The position numbers and the translations under genes are program-made. Shown here in pieces: positions 49,744 through 58,672 of a DNA stretch of 64,000 nt (the stretch's first letter is position 1; each line of letters starts with the position of its first letter). The notes under the pieces were generated by a model. The model made no database searches. It was not told the DNA's origin and saw nothing but the letters and a program-made list of their open reading frames with translations. The stretch is taken from positions 806,001 to 870,000 of the forward strand of contig OZ244251.1 in the NCBI GenBank assembly GCA_965217175.1, given 5' to 3'. This stretch comes from Bin87 sp965217175. Lineage in GTDB: Bacteria > Chloroflexota > Dehalococcoidia > Lucifugimonadales > UBA3495.

Positions 49744-50020
49744 AGGGTCCTTCGACAGGCTCAGGATGAACGGGGGTCCTTCGACAGGCTCAGGATGCGC
49801 GGGGGTCCTTCGACAGGCTCAGGATGCGCGGGGGTCCTTCGACAGGCTCAGGATGCGCGGGGGTCCTTCGACAGGCTCAGGATGCGCGGGGGCGGTGGGC
49901 AGCGGGATTGCCACGCTGCGCTCGCAATGACAGAAGGTTGCGATTTTCACCCTCACCCTAGCCCTCTCCCATCAAGGGAGAGGGGTCCTTCGACAAGCTC
50001 AGGATGAACGGGGGCCGGGG
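49744..50020. repeat. Five tandem A units, D unit, B unit, A unit
   Basis: Five consecutive 29-bp A units (49746-49890), mostly of the GATGCGCGGGGG variant, are followed by a D unit (49907-49932), B (49948-49985) and another A (49986-50013). A smaller version of the big array at 34063. Confidence 0.85.
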
Positions 50021-50037
50021 ATTACGGGCGGACTCCT

Positions 50038-51075
50038 CTACTCCATAAATTTTGGCATCACCTGGTCGCCGAGCATCCGCATGGACTTTTGGACACGGTG
50101 GGTGTCCATCTCGCCGACGTTGAGTTTGAACATGAGGTTACGCACGCCGATTTCACGCATGGCGGCGACCTGCTCGGCGGCCTGAGAGGGTGTGCCCAGG
50201 ATGAAGGAATGCCCCAGGCTTTCTCCGGCCGGGATCGGACGGTTGGGGTCTGGAGGCGGGAAGCCGCCGGGGTTGTAGAGCTCGCGGGCGCGGCGGAAGT
50301 GGGTGCGTTCGCGCTCGAAGCCAGCTTCGGCGATTTCCAACGCTTCGCTGTAGGTGTCGGCGATGAACAGGTCGCGGGACGCCCAACACTGGTCCAGCGT
50401 AGCCTCGGTTGCATCCTCGGTGAATCCGGAGTCCAGCATGGTTTCGCGGTATCGCTCCAGACGGGCTTGCAACGTCTCCAGCGTCTGGATGCCGATCATG
50501 ATGGGGCGGCCGATTTTGGCCATATTGACGGCAGATGCCTCGCTGATGCAGGCGCGAATGAGCGGCGGATGAGGCTTTTGATACGGGCGGGGGCGCAGCA
50601 GGGGAAATTCGAGGTTCCAGTGTTCGCCGCGGTGCGACAGGTCCTCGCCGGTCCAGGCCTCGACCAGCAACTGTTCCGCTTCATCAAGCCGGGCGATGCC
50701 CTGCTCCATGGTGAGGCCGAAGCCCAGGTATTCATAGTGGTTGTAGGCCGATCCGCGCCCGGTTCCGACGATGAGCCGGCCGTGGCTGAGGTTGTCGAGA
50801 AGGGAGGTTTGCACGGCGAGGCGCACCGGGTGGTGGAACGCGAGTTCGGCGACGGCGAATCCGATTTTGATGCGGCTGGTGCGGGCGGCGATGGCGGCGC
50901 CGAACACCACCGGGTCAGCGTGGGCGGCGGCACCATCGAAGTGGTGCTCGGTGAGCCACACCGAGTCCATGCCGATTTGCTCGGCGAGGAGGACCTCGTC
51001 CATAGTGCTGTCGATAACCGCTGAGTCGTTTTCAGGGTGATGGCTGACTGGGAATACGAAAGAACCGAACCGCAT
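50038..51075 (-). CDS. LLM-class flavin-dependent oxidoreductase
   Basis: A 345-residue luciferase-like monooxygenase. The barrel features FVFPVSHHPENDSAV, MDSVWLTEHHFDGAAAHADP, RIKIGFAVAELAFHHPVRLA, DNLSHGRLIVGTGRGSAYNH and GIARLDEAEQLLVEAW are typical. Substrate-side residues are in PYQKPHPPLI. Members use reduced FMN or F420 for oxidation of varied substrates. It is not a bioluminescence gene: there is no partner beta subunit or lux genes nearby. Confidence 0.85.
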   Translation of the reverse strand: MRFGSFVFPVSHHPENDSAVIDSTMDEVLLAEQIGMDSVWLTEHHFDGAAAHADPVVFGAAIAARTSRIKIGFAVAELAFHHPVRLAVQTSLLDNLSHGRLIVGTGRGSAYNHYEYLGFGLTMEQGIARLDEAEQLLVEAWTGEDLSHRGEHWNLEFPLLRPRPYQKPHPPLIRACISEASAVNMAKIGRPIMIGIQTLETLQARLERYRETMLDSGFTEDATEATLDQCWASRDLFIADTYSEALEIAEAGFERERTHFRRARELYNPGGFPPPDPNRPIPAGESLGHSFILGTPSQAAEQVAAMREIGVRNLMFKLNVGEMDTHRVQKSMRMLGDQVMPKFME

Positions 51076-51149
51076 ACTAGCCTCGCAACGTCATTGGAAT
51101 GGGTGTGAATAGAAGTGGGTTGATTATAGACCACGACGGCAGTGGCGGT

Positions 51150-51310
51150 CCTACGGCGGGCTCAGGCCGATCCTTCGACAGGCTCAGGACGAACGGAGGT
51201 GGGTGGGGGCTCACCCTCACCCCAACCCTCTCCCATCAAGGGAGAGGGGATTGACGTGTCCTTCGACGGGCTCAGGATGAACGGGGGCGACGGGCTCAGG
51301 CCGAACGGAG
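51150..51310. repeat. A and B units
   Basis: A unit (51171-51197), B unit (51212-51249), A variants (51259-51290 and GGCTCAGGCCGAACGGAGGT at 51291-51310). Sits between divergent genes. Confidence 0.8.
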
Positions 51311-51358
51311 GTGGGTGGGGCCTTGCCAATATGGGGACATCGTGGCAACCTCAAAGCC

Positions 51359-52288
51359 ATGATGCGTGGAATTTTGGTGAGTTGCCTGGTTGGGGTCTGG
51401 TTGTTGCTGGCGATGGGCTGTGCGAGTCAGCTGCCCCAGGACGATGTTTTGAGCCAGCCGCCGGGCGGACCCGCGGTGAGCATGATCGTGTCCAATAGCG
51501 ACCTGGCCGTGGGCGAGAACCGGTTGTCATTTGGGCTGGTTGACCGGGATTACATGCCGGTGCGTCCGGAGTTGGTGGAGCTGCAGGCGGTGTTTTACGA
51601 GGCCGGGGCCCAGAGCGGGCAGGTTCGGTACCGCACGACGGCGCAATACGAGGAATGGCCGCCGGAAGGACGCCGCGGGATATTTGTGGCTCAGGTTACT
51701 TTCGACGAGGCCGGGACGGCAACGGCCGAGGCTCCTGGCATCTGGGAGGTTCACGCGACGTTTGAGGACGAAAGCGGAGAGAACCAAACTGCCGCCGCCG
51801 CGATAACCGTGTCGGCACAACACCGGGCGCCGTTCATCGGGGACGCGGCGCCGCCGTCAGACACGCCCACGGCGGCACGGGTGGCCGACCTGCGCACCAT
51901 CAGCAGCAGCGTCGAGCCGGATCCGGCACTGTATCAACTGTCGTTAGCCGATGCGGTCAGGTCGGGTGTGCCGGCGGTCGTAACGTTCTCAACGCCGGCG
52001 TTCTGCGTAACGGCGACGTGCGGGCCACAGGTCGAGACGCTGTCTGAACTGGCGGATCGATACGCAGGCCGGGCCAACTTCGTGCACGTGGAGGTTTACA
52101 AAGACCCGCATCTGGTGGACCCGGCGCAGGTGGGCAAAGAGCTGGTTCCCGCCGTGGAAGAATGGGGGTTGGTGTCGGAACCGTGGACGTTTGTGATCGG
52201 CAGGGACGGACGGATCGCCGCACGATTCGAGCAGTATGTGCCGCCCCAGGTTTTGGAGGCGGCGTTGCAGGCGGCGATATCACCGTAG
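51359..52288 (+). CDS. Lipoprotein with a thioredoxin-like domain
   Basis: ATG 51359 (or 51362) gives about 309 residues. The N-terminus MMRGILVSCLVGVWLLLAMG ends at a lipobox LAMGC, so it is a predicted lipoprotein. Residues about 40-165 form a beta-rich domain (VSMIVSNSDLAVGENRLSFG). The C-terminal domain has the thioredoxin-like strand-turn VVTFSTPAFCVTATCGPQVE, with Cys spaced as C-x5-C rather than CxxC, then HVEVYKDP and WTFVIGRDGRI. Redox activity is uncertain. It is the only recognisable gene of its local unit. Confidence 0.8.
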   Translation: MMRGILVSCLVGVWLLLAMGCASQLPQDDVLSQPPGGPAVSMIVSNSDLAVGENRLSFGLVDRDYMPVRPELVELQAVFYEAGAQSGQVRYRTTAQYEEWPPEGRRGIFVAQVTFDEAGTATAEAPGIWEVHATFEDESGENQTAAAAITVSAQHRAPFIGDAAPPSDTPTAARVADLRTISSSVEPDPALYQLSLADAVRSGVPAVVTFSTPAFCVTATCGPQVETLSELADRYAGRANFVHVEVYKDPHLVDPAQVGKELVPAVEEWGLVSEPWTFVIGRDGRIAARFEQYVPPQVLEAALQAAISP

Positions 52289-52455
52289 GGCGTTGGTGGT
52301 GGCGGATGCTAAAACCGGTGAGGTAAACTGCGGTTCGTCGACGCGTGTTCAGCCTCATCGAGATTGCCACGCTAGGCTCGCAATGAGACAGTGGGTACGC
52401 ATGAGAGGGCGTTGGTGGTGGCGGATGCTAAAACCGGTGAGGTAAACTGCGGTTC
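52287..52455. repeat. Two 50-bp direct repeats flanking a deleted element F
   Basis: The 50-bp segment AGGGCGTTGGTGGTGGCGGA...GGTAAACTGCGGTTC occurs at 52287-52336 and again identically at 52406-52455. Between them lies a 69-bp piece resembling internal element F (GTTCAGCCTCATCGAGATTG then a D-like remnant). Confidence 0.9.
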
Positions 52456-52515
52456 ATACGAGAACAGGCGACGGAGTGTCAGCAGAGTCAATAGCGGAGT
52501 ACGAGGTGCAGCGTT

Positions 52516-53022
52516 TTGGTCCGGGTAACAGTAACTATCGAAGGGGACATCGATGAAGTAATGGCGGCGATTCGCCAGATGGCAGGTCGGGGAACCGAGC
52601 CGCTTGCCGGCGGCGAAGTCATCGAGGGCGAAGAGGCGGTGGATGCAGCCGCGGGTGGTGCGGAAGGGGCGTCATCACCGGTGGAATTGGCCGCGACCGC
52701 TGAACCGGATCGTCCGAAGTGGAATGCCAGCTACGCTACGACTTTTTGGCGCAACCTGTCCGCCACGGCAAGGCAGGCGATGGTGCGCGTTTCGCAGTCG
52801 CCGGACTACACGGAGAAGCGGGCGCAGTTGATGGATGAACTGAACCTGACGCAGCGGGAGTTGTCTGGATCGCTGTCAAGCCAGGGCCACAGTATGAACC
52901 GGCTGAAGCGCCGCCGGGGAGGCGTGGATTTACCGCGCCCCATGACGTATGACAAGGCGGCGGACGTTTACGTCCTGGACTCCAACTTCGCCGGGGCTCT
53001 GCAGCACATGCAGGTGGATTAG
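52516..53022 (+). CDS. Uncharacterised protein with a C-terminal winged-helix-like domain
   Basis: A 168-residue frame starting at TTG 52516. It has an N-terminal beta strand and helix (RVTVTIEGDIDEVMAAIRQM), an acidic Ala/Glu/Gly linker (about residues 29-65) and a C-terminal domain from residue 68 (WNASYATTFWRNLSATARQA, QLMDELNLTQRELSGSLSSQ, GHSMNRLKRRRGG, ADVYVLDSNFAGAL) that looks like a winged helix. It may bind DNA. The TTG start and lack of a recognised family keep confidence moderate. Confidence 0.55.
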   Translation: MVRVTVTIEGDIDEVMAAIRQMAGRGTEPLAGGEVIEGEEAVDAAAGGAEGASSPVELAATAEPDRPKWNASYATTFWRNLSATARQAMVRVSQSPDYTEKRAQLMDELNLTQRELSGSLSSQGHSMNRLKRRRGGVDLPRPMTYDKAADVYVLDSNFAGALQHMQVD

Positions 53023-53073
53023 CCGGGTTCCTGGTCGACGCCGACCCGCGGGCAGGGGCCGGACCGGTGTTGC

Positions 53074-53868
53074 CTAGAAATGCACGCCCTTGCCGCCGCC
53101 GCCGTCTACGGCGATGGTTTGGCCGGTGATGGCCGACGCCAGATCGGAGCAGAGGAACGCGGCGAGATGGGCGATGTCCTCGGGTTCAACCATGCGACCA
53201 ATGGGGATTTCGGCGACCGACTGGGCCAGTTCGGCTTCCGGGGTGGTGTTGGCGCGGGCGGCGCGTTCGGCGACGAGTCCCATGTAGCGCTCGGTTCGGG
53301 TGCTGCCGGGATGAATGCAGTTGACAAGTATGCCATCCGATGCGACGTCGTCGGCCAGCGCTTTGGAGTAGTTGGACATGGCTGAGTTGGTAACGCCGGA
53401 CCCGGGGTTGGTTGGGCTGGAATTGCGGGCCGCCATGCCGCCGATGTTGATGATGCGTCCGCCGCCGGCCGCTGTCATGTGGGGGACACATTCGCGGGCG
53501 CAACGGATGTATCCCATGATCTTGGTGGTGATGTGGTTGAGGATGACGTCGTCGGGGATGCGGCTGGCGCGGTCGCTGGTGCTGTTGACGGCGTTGTTGA
53601 CCAGGATGTCCAGCCGACCGAGGCCGGCAACGGTCTGCCGCACCAGGTTTACGATGGCATCGGGGTCGGTCATATCGGCGGGAATGGGGATGACGTTGGC
53701 GCCGGTGGCATCGCTGATTTCGGCGGCAGAAGCTTGCAACGTTTCCGGCCCGCGGGCGCAGATGGCGACGGCGCAACCCTCGGCGGCGAGGGCGTAGGCG
53801 ATGGCCTTACCGATGCCGCGGCTGCCACCGGTGACAAGTGCTGCTTTGCCTTCCAAACCTGGCAACAT
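53074..53868 (-). CDS. SDR-family protein lacking the catalytic Tyr/Lys
   Basis: A 264-residue SDR. The coenzyme motif TGGSRGIGKAIAYAL (13-27) and LDILVNNAVNS are standard, and the C-terminus ends in GQTIAVDGGGGKGVHF. At the active site RIINIGGMAARNSSPT is followed by SGVTNSAMSNYSKAL, so Ser157 and Asn161 replace Tyr and Lys, and the catalytic Ser position reads Gly. It shares the ARN motif and these losses with the SDR at 11010, suggesting one subfamily with an altered chemistry. Confidence 0.8.
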   Translation of the reverse strand: MLPGLEGKAALVTGGSRGIGKAIAYALAAEGCAVAICARGPETLQASAAEISDATGANVIPIPADMTDPDAIVNLVRQTVAGLGRLDILVNNAVNSTSDRASRIPDDVILNHITTKIMGYIRCARECVPHMTAAGGGRIINIGGMAARNSSPTNPGSGVTNSAMSNYSKALADDVASDGILVNCIHPGSTRTERYMGLVAERAARANTTPEAELAQSVAEIPIGRMVEPEDIAHLAAFLCSDLASAITGQTIAVDGGGGKGVHF

Positions 53869-53959
53869 GATTTTCCTCCTGTCGGGTCTAATTACTGAGA
53901 TCGTACGCCAGCGAGACAGCCGCGTTGCTGCGTTGCCCGCGACGATGGTGGCGTTGGCG

Positions 53960-55387
53960 TTACGGCGTTGCAGCGGCTAACAGGGCGCCAAGGTCGGAGG
54001 CGTCGGGGATGCTCCGGGATGCCGACACAACGGCTTCGAGTTTGGCGTTGGGCCAGGCGATGTTGTCGAAGAGAGGACGCAGGCGTTCCACCTCTGTGTC
54101 GAATCCCCATTCGAGTTCGGCGCCGTTGTATTCGCCCTGGTACACGGTGCCTCCGGCCATTTCGATGGTGATGCGGGGGGCGAAGGCGGTGCGGTCTTTG
54201 TGGCCGACGGTTTCCACCTTGTGCATCAGGCTGACGACGGCGTCGTGATTATCGGCGGTGGCGGCATCGGAATCGTCGCCGGGGTCGATGCGAGTGCGCA
54301 GGGGCGGGTAGGCTCCGTTGACCGCAACGTAGGCGGCGAAGTAGTGGGTGCTGCCTACCATGGCGCGTCCGCGGGCCGGGTTGGGGAAGGCTGGCGAGGG
54401 GTACAGGGTTTCCAGCCAGTTCATGTCGATGGTGATGCGTTCGATGTCTTGGATGGACAAATCATGAGCGCGCCGGATGTCCGCCATCAGGTCGATCACC
54501 GGGCAATTATAGCCGGCCGTGGGGTACATCTTGAGTACCGTGTGCAGCAGTTCCCAGCGTTCGCCCAAACCTTCAGTTACGGGATCGAAGGTAACCTGCT
54601 GTGGGCCGCTGAAAACATAGGACAACTCGCCGCGGTTGTTGCCGGTGAAGGCGTTATAGAAACCTGCCGGGCCCTCCAGGGATTCTTCGGAACCGCGTAC
54701 ATCTTCGCGGGCCAGCAGGGCGGCCATGATTCCGCTGCGGGTGGCCTGGGGTTCATGGAACATCATTTCGCGCCCGCCGGAACGGGGGCCTTCGTTGGTG
54801 CCGGCAGTGAACGTTGCGGCCAGGGCGATGGCAGTTACCATCTGGTCTTCGGTGAGGCCCAACAGTTTGCCGGTGGCGACAGCCGCGCCGAGGGTGCCGT
54901 AAACCGGGCTGGAGCGGAAGCCGCGGGCCTGGGTGGATGCGATGAAGTCGCCGGCGATGCGGGACTCGACCTCGTAGGCGGCGGCCATGGCGGTGATCAG
55001 ATCGGAACCCGACGCCCGGCTCAGTTCGGCGGTAGCCAGGGCCGACGGGATGATGCAGGGGCCGGGATGGGTGAGCATCCGGTACGAGTCGGCCTGGTTG
55101 GTGGCGTGCATGAGCTTGCTGTTGGCGAAGGCGGCTCCGCAGCGGGTGGCGCGAGCTGACTGACCGACGATGCTGGCGCCGTGGGACGAGCTTTCCTCGG
55201 CCAGCGCGAGGTTTACCGCCGCTTTGCCGTGGTGGGTTTCGGCGCCGATTATCGATACGACCACACCGTGCAGCAGCGAGGTTTGCATCTTGTCGATGAC
55301 GGCGGGCGGCAGGTCGGCGGGACTGAGGTTTACAGTCCACCGGGCCAACTGACGGGAAATGGAATCGGGCATGAGGGCAATCTCCAA
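53960..55387 (-). CDS. MmgE/PrpD family protein
   Basis: A 475-residue protein of the MmgE/PrpD (2-methylcitrate dehydratase-like) family: VDKMQTSLLHG-type N-terminus (IDKMQTSLLHGVVVSIIGAE), AAFANSKLMHATNQADSYRM, HPGPCIIPSALATAE, YEVESRIAGDF, ALAATFTAGTNEGPRSGGRE, and a C-terminal TIDMNWLETLYPSPAF. Members dehydrate 2-methylcitrate or act on other carboxylic acids such as itaconate. No prpC or prpB is nearby, so the substrate is open. Confidence 0.88.
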   Translation of the reverse strand: MEIALMPDSISRQLARWTVNLSPADLPPAVIDKMQTSLLHGVVVSIIGAETHHGKAAVNLALAEESSSHGASIVGQSARATRCGAAFANSKLMHATNQADSYRMLTHPGPCIIPSALATAELSRASGSDLITAMAAAYEVESRIAGDFIASTQARGFRSSPVYGTLGAAVATGKLLGLTEDQMVTAIALAATFTAGTNEGPRSGGREMMFHEPQATRSGIMAALLAREDVRGSEESLEGPAGFYNAFTGNNRGELSYVFSGPQQVTFDPVTEGLGERWELLHTVLKMYPTAGYNCPVIDLMADIRRAHDLSIQDIERITIDMNWLETLYPSPAFPNPARGRAMVGSTHYFAAYVAVNGAYPPLRTRIDPGDDSDAATADNHDAVVSLMHKVETVGHKDRTAFAPRITIEMAGGTVYQGEYNGAELEWGFDTEVERLRPLFDNIAWPNAKLEAVVSASRSIPDASDLGALLAAATP

Positions 55388-55444
55388 TCGGGAATCGAAG
55401 GGTCAATGAACGTTCAGCATGTTAGCACACCGCCACGCGGTGCA

Positions 55445-55930
55445 TTGGTGGGGCCGAGGGGCGAGACGGCCCACGTCGCTGACGCTCCTCGCAATGATTG
55501 GGGTCCTTCGACAGGCTCAGGATGAACGGGGGCCGAGGGCAGCGGGATTGCCACGTTGCGGCGCTCCTCGCAATGATTGGGGTCCTTCGACAGGCTCAGG
55601 ATGAACGGGGGGGGCAGCGGGATTGCCACGTCTCTGGCGCTCGTCGCAATGACAGGAGGTCCTTCGACAGGCTCAGGACGAACGGGGGCCGAGGGCAGCG
55701 GGATTGCCACGTCGCGGCGCTCCTCGCAATGATTGGGGTCTTCGACAGGCTCAGGATGAACGGGGGGGTGCGCTCAGGACGAACGGGGGCGGTGGGCAGC
55801 GGGATTGCCACGTCGCGGCGCTTCTCGCAATGACAGGAGGTCCTTCGACAGGCTCAGGACGAACGGGGGGGTGCCTCAGGATGAACGGGGGCCGAGGGCA
55901 GCGGGATTGCCGCGTCGCTATGCTTCTCGA
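55445..55930. repeat. Alternating A and D units
   Basis: At least five D units (GGGATTGCCACGTCGCGGCG-type) alternate with A units (GTCCTTCGACAGGCTCAGGA) in a ladder with a period of about 90 bases. No gene is supported in this 570-base gap. Confidence 0.85.
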
Positions 55931-55958
55931 AATAACAGGTGGGCGGGAGAGGGCGCTT

Positions 55959-56699
55959 TTAATCGATGAGGTCCTGGAGGCGGTTGCGAAGCACGACTTT
56001 CACGACGGCCAACACCATCACGGCCCCTCCAAACAGGAAAATGATGGGCCACTCCAAACTCTGCAGCGCGAACCCCAGTGCGGTGGCAGCAGCCGGAGGG
56101 TGCTCCGTGTCGGTAGCGGCCATTAGCAGGATTACCAGGCCGAGCACACCGGCGGCGACACCGTCGGCAAACCAATGGGATAGCTCGGCATTAGCGGGGA
56201 ACCATCCGGTTTGAAACAGGAGCAACGATGCGGCCGCTCCAACCAGCGACCCCAAGATGTGGCCTCCGACCAGGTTGCGCAGGCCGGCGCTGCGCGACGT
56301 GGGGTGCAGGAACACGATGACCGTGCTGGACCCCAAACCGGCGGCCAGGGCAGCGTCGGCCACCGAATCGACCAATAGCAGAACGGCCAGGATGGCGAAG
56401 ACCGCGAGGGAGGATTGCCACAGGTAACCCTTCTGCATCCGGAAGAACCGAACGTCGTACAACAAAATGTACGGAGGGAGTCGGAGCCGTTTGCTGGTGC
56501 GGCGCGACAAAACCTGGAATTCGCCGCGGGCAAACAAACGGGACTGGTAGCGGCCCCGCTCATCGCGGACGTGGCGATGGAACAGGCGCGTCAGGAGGCC
56601 GGGCGGTGGAACCGTGGTATCGTCGTCAACGGCGTCTGTAGGCAGACGCCGGGATTCCGTAGGCGCTGAGCGGTTTTCGTCGGTAGAATAGTCCACCAT
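55959..56699 (-). CDS. HPP-family integral membrane protein
   Basis: A 246-residue protein. The first 100 residues are soluble and basic (LLTRLFHRHVRDERGRYQSR). The C-terminal part has four transmembrane segments (SSLAVFAILAVLLLVDSVAD, IVFLHPTSRSAGLRNLVGGH-adjacent helix, GLVILLMAATD and WPIIFLFGGAVMVLAVVKVV) and the HPP motif TEHPPAAATALG. HPP proteins are linked to nitrite transport in plants and are otherwise poorly known. It is a single gene on the minus strand. Confidence 0.82.
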   Translation of the reverse strand: MVDYSTDENRSAPTESRRLPTDAVDDDTTVPPPGLLTRLFHRHVRDERGRYQSRLFARGEFQVLSRRTSKRLRLPPYILLYDVRFFRMQKGYLWQSSLAVFAILAVLLLVDSVADAALAAGLGSSTVIVFLHPTSRSAGLRNLVGGHILGSLVGAAASLLLFQTGWFPANAELSHWFADGVAAGVLGLVILLMAATDTEHPPAAATALGFALQSLEWPIIFLFGGAVMVLAVVKVVLRNRLQDLID

Positions 56700-56766
56700 G
56701 ACGAAGGGCTACCCCCAGGTATAAAACTGCGGAGAGGGGCTGGTATCAGACTGTGCGGTTGGACCG

Positions 56767-57561
56767 TTATCCCAAACTGCGGGCGAAGTCCAGCCAGACG
56801 CGGGCGCAGGGAACCGGCAGGACGTGTTGCACGAAACCTGAGACGCCGGGAAACACGACGGAGCGTCCGTTGGGGAACACGTCGGAGGCGCCGCGGAAAT
56901 CGCCCAACACTTCTTCACGCAAGGCGGCGGCGGCGATGATCAAGGTTGGGGTCTGAACATCCTTGAGAAGCGGGCGCAGATCGCCCGACGCCTGAGCCTG
57001 GAAGCCGGCAACGACATGCGGTGTGGTGGCCTTCATCTGCTCGGCGTACCAGCGGGTGTAGTGGGGGTCGACGATCTGCGGGTCAAGGCGGCGACCGATG
57101 CTGCTTTCGACCCACGCGCCGATGCCCTCGTTTTCGATCTGGACGGCAGATTCGGCGTGGTGGGCGTCGTTGAAGCTGGTGGGAGAGGTGCAGGCGGTGA
57201 GGGAGAGCAACCGCTCCTGGTGCATGGTTGCGTAACGCATGGAAATGCTGCCGCCGACGGTTTCGCCGATGAGGTGGAACTTATCCAGGCCCAGCTTGTC
57301 GACAAACTCGGCGAGGTCTTTGGCGAAATTGTCTACTGAAAAGGGAAAGCCGGGTTCGGGGACGTCGGACTGACCCATGCCGCGCATGTCGAAGCGGATC
57401 ACGCGGTAGTGTCTCGCGATGATGGGGACCCAGCCGAACCAGAGCTTATTGTTTTTGGCCATACCGTGGTGCATTACCACGGTTTGAGGCTCGGTCCACG
57501 GGTCGGTAAAGTCGTCTATGGTGTAGAACAGCTCGCAGCCGTCATCGAGTCGAAGCTTCAT
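56767..57561 (-). CDS. Alpha/beta hydrolase-fold protein with Thr in place of the nucleophile
   Basis: A 264-residue alpha/beta hydrolase: VVMHHGMAKNNKLWFGWVPI (oxyanion segment), YRVIRFDMRGMGQSDVP, and a nucleophile elbow that reads HLIGETVGGSIS, with Thr101 instead of Ser. The Asp normally following the VQTPTLIIAAAALREEV strand is not evident, while a candidate His is in SGFVQHVL. It may be inactive, or may use a non-classical mechanism. It is close to, and co-directional with, the CMD and LLM genes. Confidence 0.78.
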   Translation of the reverse strand: MKLRLDDGCELFYTIDDFTDPWTEPQTVVMHHGMAKNNKLWFGWVPIIARHYRVIRFDMRGMGQSDVPEPGFPFSVDNFAKDLAEFVDKLGLDKFHLIGETVGGSISMRYATMHQERLLSLTACTSPTSFNDAHHAESAVQIENEGIGAWVESSIGRRLDPQIVDPHYTRWYAEQMKATTPHVVAGFQAQASGDLRPLLKDVQTPTLIIAAAALREEVLGDFRGASDVFPNGRSVVFPGVSGFVQHVLPVPCARVWLDFARSLG

Positions 57562-57665
57562 GGTATTTCCGCCGACCTCCTTACTGCCGATTGTTCAACT
57601 GACTATTGGATATTCACCAAGCTGCCGGGCTGGCGACGGGCGAACCCGGCGCGGAGGCCCGTGGG

Positions 57666-58460
57666 TCAGGAGATTCCGAGTTCGATAAAGACCGACCTGG
57701 CGATGCGCATGGCGGTGCGTGTGTTGACGTAACCGCCGTACATGGACAGGTGAATGAACACTTCCATGACTTCGACCGGACTGAGGCCGATGCCGACGGC
57801 GCCACGAATCCTGCGTCGCATCTGGGCGTCGTATACGCCCATGATGGTGAGTGAAGCCAGGGAGATGATGGCGCGGGACTTGTCATCGAGGGTGGAGCGG
57901 CTGTGAATGGCGCCCCAATGGTATTCGTCGACGATGCGCTCCAGGTCGGCCTCGGGGGAAGTGTCATCGTAGCCGGAGGAGGGAGTGTCGCCCATGTGAC
58001 GGCGGTGCATTTCCTGACCCAGGGCGTGCAACTCGTCGGAGTGGCGGTTGGTGTCGTATTCGCTGATCGGCTGATACGCGATGCCGCGATCCTCGAAGAT
58101 TTCCTTGGTAAGGCGGAGGGCGGTTTCAACGGCAGGGACACCAACGTAAAAGGTGGACTGGATGAATATTTCGACCACCTGATGGGGGGTAAGACCGACG
58201 TTGAGGGAACGCTCAACGTGGCGGCGCAGGAGGTTGAGTTCTCCGAGGGCCATGAGGGCGGCAACGGTGGCAACACAACGGTAAGAGAGTTCCAGACCGG
58301 GGCGCGTCCAGATCATCCCGAAAAGGGCTTCGTCAATGATGCGTTTGAGGTCGGGGGCCAACTGGTCTACGCCCGGCAACGCATAATGTGTATTGTCCCC
58401 GCCAGACATGATTCCGCGCATGTTTTGTCCGGCCAGATAGCGGTCATTGAGGGTGGTCAA
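57666..58460 (-). CDS. Two-domain carboxymuconolactone decarboxylase-like protein
   Basis: A 264-residue protein with two CMD-like helical repeats: residues about 50-115 (LSYRCVATVAALMALGELNL, VGLTPHQVVEIFIQSTFYVG) and about 185-255 (DDKSRAIISLASLTIMGVYD, VGIGLSPVEVMEVFIHLSMY). No CxxC is seen. Double-CMD proteins occur in aromatic and terpene degradation. It lies between an alpha/beta hydrolase and an LLM enzyme on the same strand. Confidence 0.78.
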   Translation of the reverse strand: MTTLNDRYLAGQNMRGIMSGGDNTHYALPGVDQLAPDLKRIIDEALFGMIWTRPGLELSYRCVATVAALMALGELNLLRRHVERSLNVGLTPHQVVEIFIQSTFYVGVPAVETALRLTKEIFEDRGIAYQPISEYDTNRHSDELHALGQEMHRRHMGDTPSSGYDDTSPEADLERIVDEYHWGAIHSRSTLDDKSRAIISLASLTIMGVYDAQMRRRIRGAVGIGLSPVEVMEVFIHLSMYGGYVNTRTAMRIARSVFIELGIS

Positions 58461-58672
58461 GGCAGTGTTCCTCCTACCAGGTTATGGTATGCGGCGCTAC
58501 GCGCTAAGGCGTGGACCCGGACTGTACGGCGGTGAGATTATATCACAGGCTCGACGACGTCTCGGTTTGCCAATCGGCGGTGGCCTGACGGTAGTCGGGC
58601 CGGTGCACAATGGGCCGGATCGCTCCGTAAGCCCAACGTCGGTTGGGTGAGGAAATGATCATCTGATGCCGC

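Noticed and set aside
50038..51075. Bacterial luciferase (bioluminescence) gene
   Set aside because: The LLM fold is shared by many non-luminescent oxidoreductases, and no lux partner genes are present.
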